Shown: one piece after another, positions 60,840-64,000 of the stretch | Layout: the number at the start of each line of letters is the position of its first letter | How positions within the stretch are numbered: position 1 is the stretch's first letter | Assembly (NCBI RefSeq): GCF_020379485.1 | Contig: NC_063442.1 | Span: 10,193,509 to 10,257,508, forward strand | Length of the DNA stretch: 64,000 bases | DNA from: Brassica napus | Lineage: Eukaryota > Streptophyta > Magnoliopsida > Brassicales > Brassicaceae | Direction of reading: 5' to 3' | Notes under the pieces: generated by a model | What the model saw: the letters and a program-made list of their open reading frames with translations, nothing else | Told to the model about the DNA's origin: nothing | Database searches by the model: none | Translations under genes and position numbers: made by a program

Positions 60840-63058
60840 TCTATAATCACCAAACCTTGATGGAGTACGATTTATTAGATATCCAGCAGCCAGAGTACAT
60901 TCTCCCCAAACCTCTATCGTAGAGACAACTGAAATCGCAAGGCGCGAGCCACATTCAATATATGTTGGTGCTTCCTCTCAACCCGGCTGTTCTGCTGAGA
61001 AGTCCCAACACATGAAGTATCATGTATCACTCCCTTCTATTGAAAGAAATCAGTAAGGCAAATAAACTCACTGCCATTAATGACTTAATACTCGTGTAAA
61101 ACTGTCTTTTAACGAGTGAGAAAAACTGTAGAATTTTAATAGGTGCTTGTTGCGGTAACAAATACATCCATTAGAAATGAGAATAGTCATCAAGTATAGT
61201 TAAAAAGTATTGTGCAACACACATAACGGGTGTTCTATAGGGTCCCCATAAGTCACAACGTATCAATTCAAAATCAGCTGTAGTCTTACTCAAACTGATC
61301 AGAAAAACATCTCGAGAATGCTTAGCGTGGATACAAACTTCACATTTAAAATGGCAGAACTAGAAGAACAAGAAACATGCAGCTTGTCTACAATTTTAAG
61401 AGATGGGTATCCTTGTCGTAGATACCATACGGCCCGTGACAAACGATCTGTGCACCCAGCCATCAACATCACAGCCACATTCATGCTCCTAAAGAAGTAC
61501 AGTCCTCTAAGCTGACCACCCGCACCAATCAGGGTCTTCGTGATGCGATCCTGGATAGTACAAAGCTTGTTTGACATCTGAATAATGCAGTAACTATCTT
61601 GAGTCAATTGTGAAACCCAAATCAATTGGCAATCTAAACCCTCAACCAATAAAAAATCTTGCAACTCAATCTGGTGTTCCCATCGAAACAATACCTTTTG
61701 GATTTGCCACTCTAAATCGACCATCATGTAGCCTAATTCTCATAGGTTCCATATACTGAATGTCTATAATATATTCATTATATCCAGTCATATGGTTCGC
61801 AGCTCCGCTGTCAAGTATCCAAGTTTCAAAGAACGACTTACCCGAGAGAAGATTTGGCGGTGGCTGTTTCCTCTCTTCCAACATCAAGACCAACGTCTTC
61901 CATTGAGTTCAACCCGCTAAACCCACTCAGTCTGCATCTGTAATTGCAGAAGAGCTCGTTCCTTGAACTCCTATCTCATATACATGAGCCATCTCCTTCC
62001 CTTTGTTATTCATTGGTGGTAAATCACTTCCTTTATTCCTTTTATTACGAGGACGATCTCCCCACCATGGAGTGTATCCTATCTGTCGGAAACAATTGTC
62101 TGAACCATGACCCAGCTGACAAAATGTGCCACAAACCATAATCTTATCACGTTCATATGGAGCTACTTTGGTTCTGGACAGTGATTGCACTGCATAACTA
62201 AACCCTCTAGTTGGTTCCAAATATGCGCGTGATGCCATCCTTGAATCCTCTTCTTGTGTTAAAGCATTGTAAACATCATCAACAGTCGGGAATGGAGCAC
62301 GTGAAAGCAGAGTTGATCTCATAGGTATCTAGACTTCATCAGTCCCACAGACAAACTCATGAACCCTATCCTCATCATGTTCTTGCTCAAATGCCAGATT
62401 GAGCACACATGTGCAGGATCCACACTTGCATCTCTTTAAGGTCAGTCAAAGTCGTCCACAGCTTTTTCAAGAAGTACCCGAAGTGAGCTTCAATAGACTG
62501 TCATCTTTGTTGAGCAGTAGCAATCTCTGTTTTGGTACCCTAGATTTTGATCCATTCTTCACAGATAATCGCTTTTGGATATGCTCCCACAGGCTTCGAG
62601 CAACGTCATGGTGTAAAAGATTCATACGAACATTTGCATCAATCGTCAACTTCATCCATGAACCACCAGGCGTCGTTGGTCCACCAATCTTCCAAATCTG
62701 GCCATCTACGAAACCAAACTTCTTTCTAGCCATAAGAGCCAGTCAGAGATTCATTTCCCACTCGTCATTGTTCGAAACTCTGAGCAAAGACTGGGATATG
62801 ACACTTCCCAGATTGTCTTTAAACTCAGATCACAAGGAGATATGGTTCTCCTTTGAACCCCACTTGTCTCCTTCGTCATCCCTGCTGGAATGATTCCTCC
62901 ATCTTCATTAGTTACTTCCGCCATTTATGAGTTAAATCAAAATTTAACGTAGATCAAAGAAGAGCGATGATTGAACGTCAAACCAAAGAATACAACGAAC
63001 AAAAGGAATGATGATCGGCACCGTCAAGAAGAGAAACCCTAGTATGGCTCTGATAGCA
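60840..63058 (-). mobile_element. Truncated Ty1/copia retrotransposon interior (gag, protease, pre-integrase, part integrase)
   Basis: In order on the minus strand: primer-binding site at 63046-63058 (TGCTATCAGAGCC, one change from the initiator-Met tRNA type TGGTATCAGAGCC); a probable gag start at 62924; a gag region at 62733-62467 (MARKKFGFVDGQIWK, LWEHIQKRLSVKNG); a zinc-knuckle-like region at 62322-61927 (C...C...GHGSDNC, first spacing altered); the protease WILDSGAANHMTG at 61893-61666; the GAG-pre-integrase region at 61727-61299; and part of the integrase at about 61300-60840 ([34 protein letters not shown]). Reverse transcriptase, RNase H and the 3' LTR are missing, and several stops and frameshifts interrupt it. 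It is inactive. Confidence 0.85.
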
Positions 63059-63154
63059 TGTCGGAAAACAAAGATATTGTATAAAAGTTTTCTGTATTTC
63101 ATTCTTAGGTCGTAGACCATCTATTTATACAAGGGGTCCTCTCTTAAAGTAGAA
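63059..63154 (-). repeat. Fragment of the copia 5' LTR
   Basis: On the minus strand the sequence ends ...TTTTCCGACA immediately before the primer-binding site, as LTR ends (CA) do, and contains a TATA-like TATAAATAG at about 63122-63130. The rest of the LTR is cut off by a Helitron end at 63155. Confidence 0.65.
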
Positions 63155-63480
63155 CTAGAGATTGATCTGCGCACGGCGTAAGTATTGATCCTTACATTTT
63201 TATACATTGATATTTGTTTTTCATAATTAGTGTTATATATTTTTGATTGGTCATAATATAACTAATTGTATTCAAAAAACCTAGATCAAATCGGGTAATA
63301 TGGTTATTTTTGGTACAAATATCCGAACCCGTTTCAGATACATTTGTTATTTAGATATTTTTAAGTTCCTACACATGAAAACCAAAATTATTCAGACCGA
63401 GAAGAACCCAATTCAAAATTCACACATAAATTTTTAATATTCAAACGAAGCATAATTTCAAAAACAAAATGATACCCGAA
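63155..63480 (-). mobile_element. Helitron 3' part inserted in the copia LTR
   Basis: On the minus strand the element ends GCGCAGATCAATCTCTAG before a host T (63154); GATCAATCTCTAG matches GGTCAATCTCTAG of the 18.9-kb element. Reading inward, text like GAACCCGTTTCAGATAC (plus strand) is the inverse of that element's GTATCTGAAACGAGTTC, and similarity continues to about 63480. No 5' terminus is found, so it is truncated or runs into another element. Confidence 0.75.
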
Positions 63481-64000
63481 AATAGGAGTGTCAATTCAGG
63501 ATGGCTCGGCCCGGCCCAACCTAGCTAAGCCCGTAAATATTTGAGCCCAGCCCAGCCCGGAAATATTTTGGGCCTAGAATTTAGAGCTCCGCCCTTATAG
63601 GGGGCTATAGGGCTTTAGGGTTTTTTAGGCTTTTCGAAAAATAATTTATCTTTGCCACTTCCATCGTTTTAATACATTTGAATTTTCATAAAATATAGTT
63701 TCATTTAAAAAAAAAATTTAAAGTGAGTTTAAAATTTAATTATTTATCTATAATTTTTTACATTTTCTTATGCTTTAAAATTTTTTTATAAACAAACCAA
63801 ATTTAATAAGATTTAAATAATTAAATATAAATAAAAAGTAAGTATATAAGACAAAAAAATTTATGATTAACATGGTCAAACATTTCATACTTTGTATTTT
63901 GAAATAAAAAAGCATGTTGTACATAAAAGAAGAAGGTACATTTGCAAGAACAATAATATTTAAGCTAAAACATAAAATTTCAAGTTTTCGGGTCGGCCCT
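63481..64000. other. Unassigned repeat-like sequence at the window edge
   Basis: Opens with GC-rich wording (GGCTCGGCCCGGCCCAACC, AGCCCAGCCCAGCCCGG) similar to the ends of plant non-autonomous elements and closes with GGGTCGGCCCT at the window edge, inverse in style, so it may be an inverted-repeat element cut by the edge. The middle is AT-rich. Confidence 0.4.

Noticed and set aside
1..64000. CRISPR array, bacterial operon, prophage or organelle insert
   Set aside because: No regular repeat-spacer array, no bacterial-style gene packing, and no stretch resembling plastid or mitochondrial genes; introns and repeats are those of a plant nucleus.
1..64000. tRNA, rRNA or other structured RNA genes
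   Set aside because: I saw no convincing cloverleaf with A and B box, and no rRNA-like stretch; a covariance-model scan would be needed to exclude small ncRNAs.

Overview
This is nuclear DNA from a flowering plant, almost certainly a member of the Brassicaceae. The coding regions have GT/AG introns, the intergenic DNA is very AT-rich, and the gene order matches what I recall of Arabidopsis thaliana chromosome 1 around At1g61230 to At1g61380 (from memory, not searched). The long repeat-filled gaps suggest a genome larger than A. thaliana, perhaps a Brassica or Raphanus type; the species is not proven.

Layout: (1) 1.3-13 kb: three tandem plus-strand genes for G-type lectin S-receptor-like kinases (SRLKs), each with seven exons. 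The first carries a nonsense codon in exon 1; the other two look intact (about 817 and 818 aa). Two further relics lie nearby: a 3'-end scrap at 9.2 kb and a decayed 5' fragment at 13.4-13.7 kb. (2) 15.2-16.9 kb: an intronless minus-strand ARM-repeat gene (571 aa). (3) 17-39 kb: a gene desert with two tandem ~720-bp units (one split by a Helitron), more Helitrons, a hAT MITE, a Mutator-like MITE with a perfect 9-bp target duplication, an F-box-associated-domain scrap and unclassified decayed sequence. (4) 39.3-40.7 kb: a DUF4408/DUF761 gene. (5) 44.0-44.5 kb: a secreted glycine-rich, cysteine-tailed small protein. (6) 45.1-47.4 kb: an 11-exon SCAMP gene (minus). (7) 47.7-49.1 kb: a complete non-autonomous Helitron. 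(8) 49.8-53.1 kb: a 15-coding-exon DUF707 gene (minus). (9) 55.8-58.7 kb: a jacalin lectin gene with four jacalin domains (minus). (10) 59-64 kb: a Stowaway MITE, LINE remnants, a truncated Ty1/copia element with its primer-binding site and part of an LTR, and a Helitron end inserted in that LTR.

Functionally this is a normal euchromatic gene series. Receptor kinases and jacalin lectins are both fast-evolving families often linked to defence, and both show local change here (nonsense mutation, tandem relics, domain multiplication). The ARM, SCAMP, DUF707 and DUF4408/761 genes look like conserved single-copy neighbours. I see no operon-like or pathway cluster. The most informative signals are the nonsense SRLK, the Helitron with a paralogous empty site, and several MITEs whose target duplications can be read directly.
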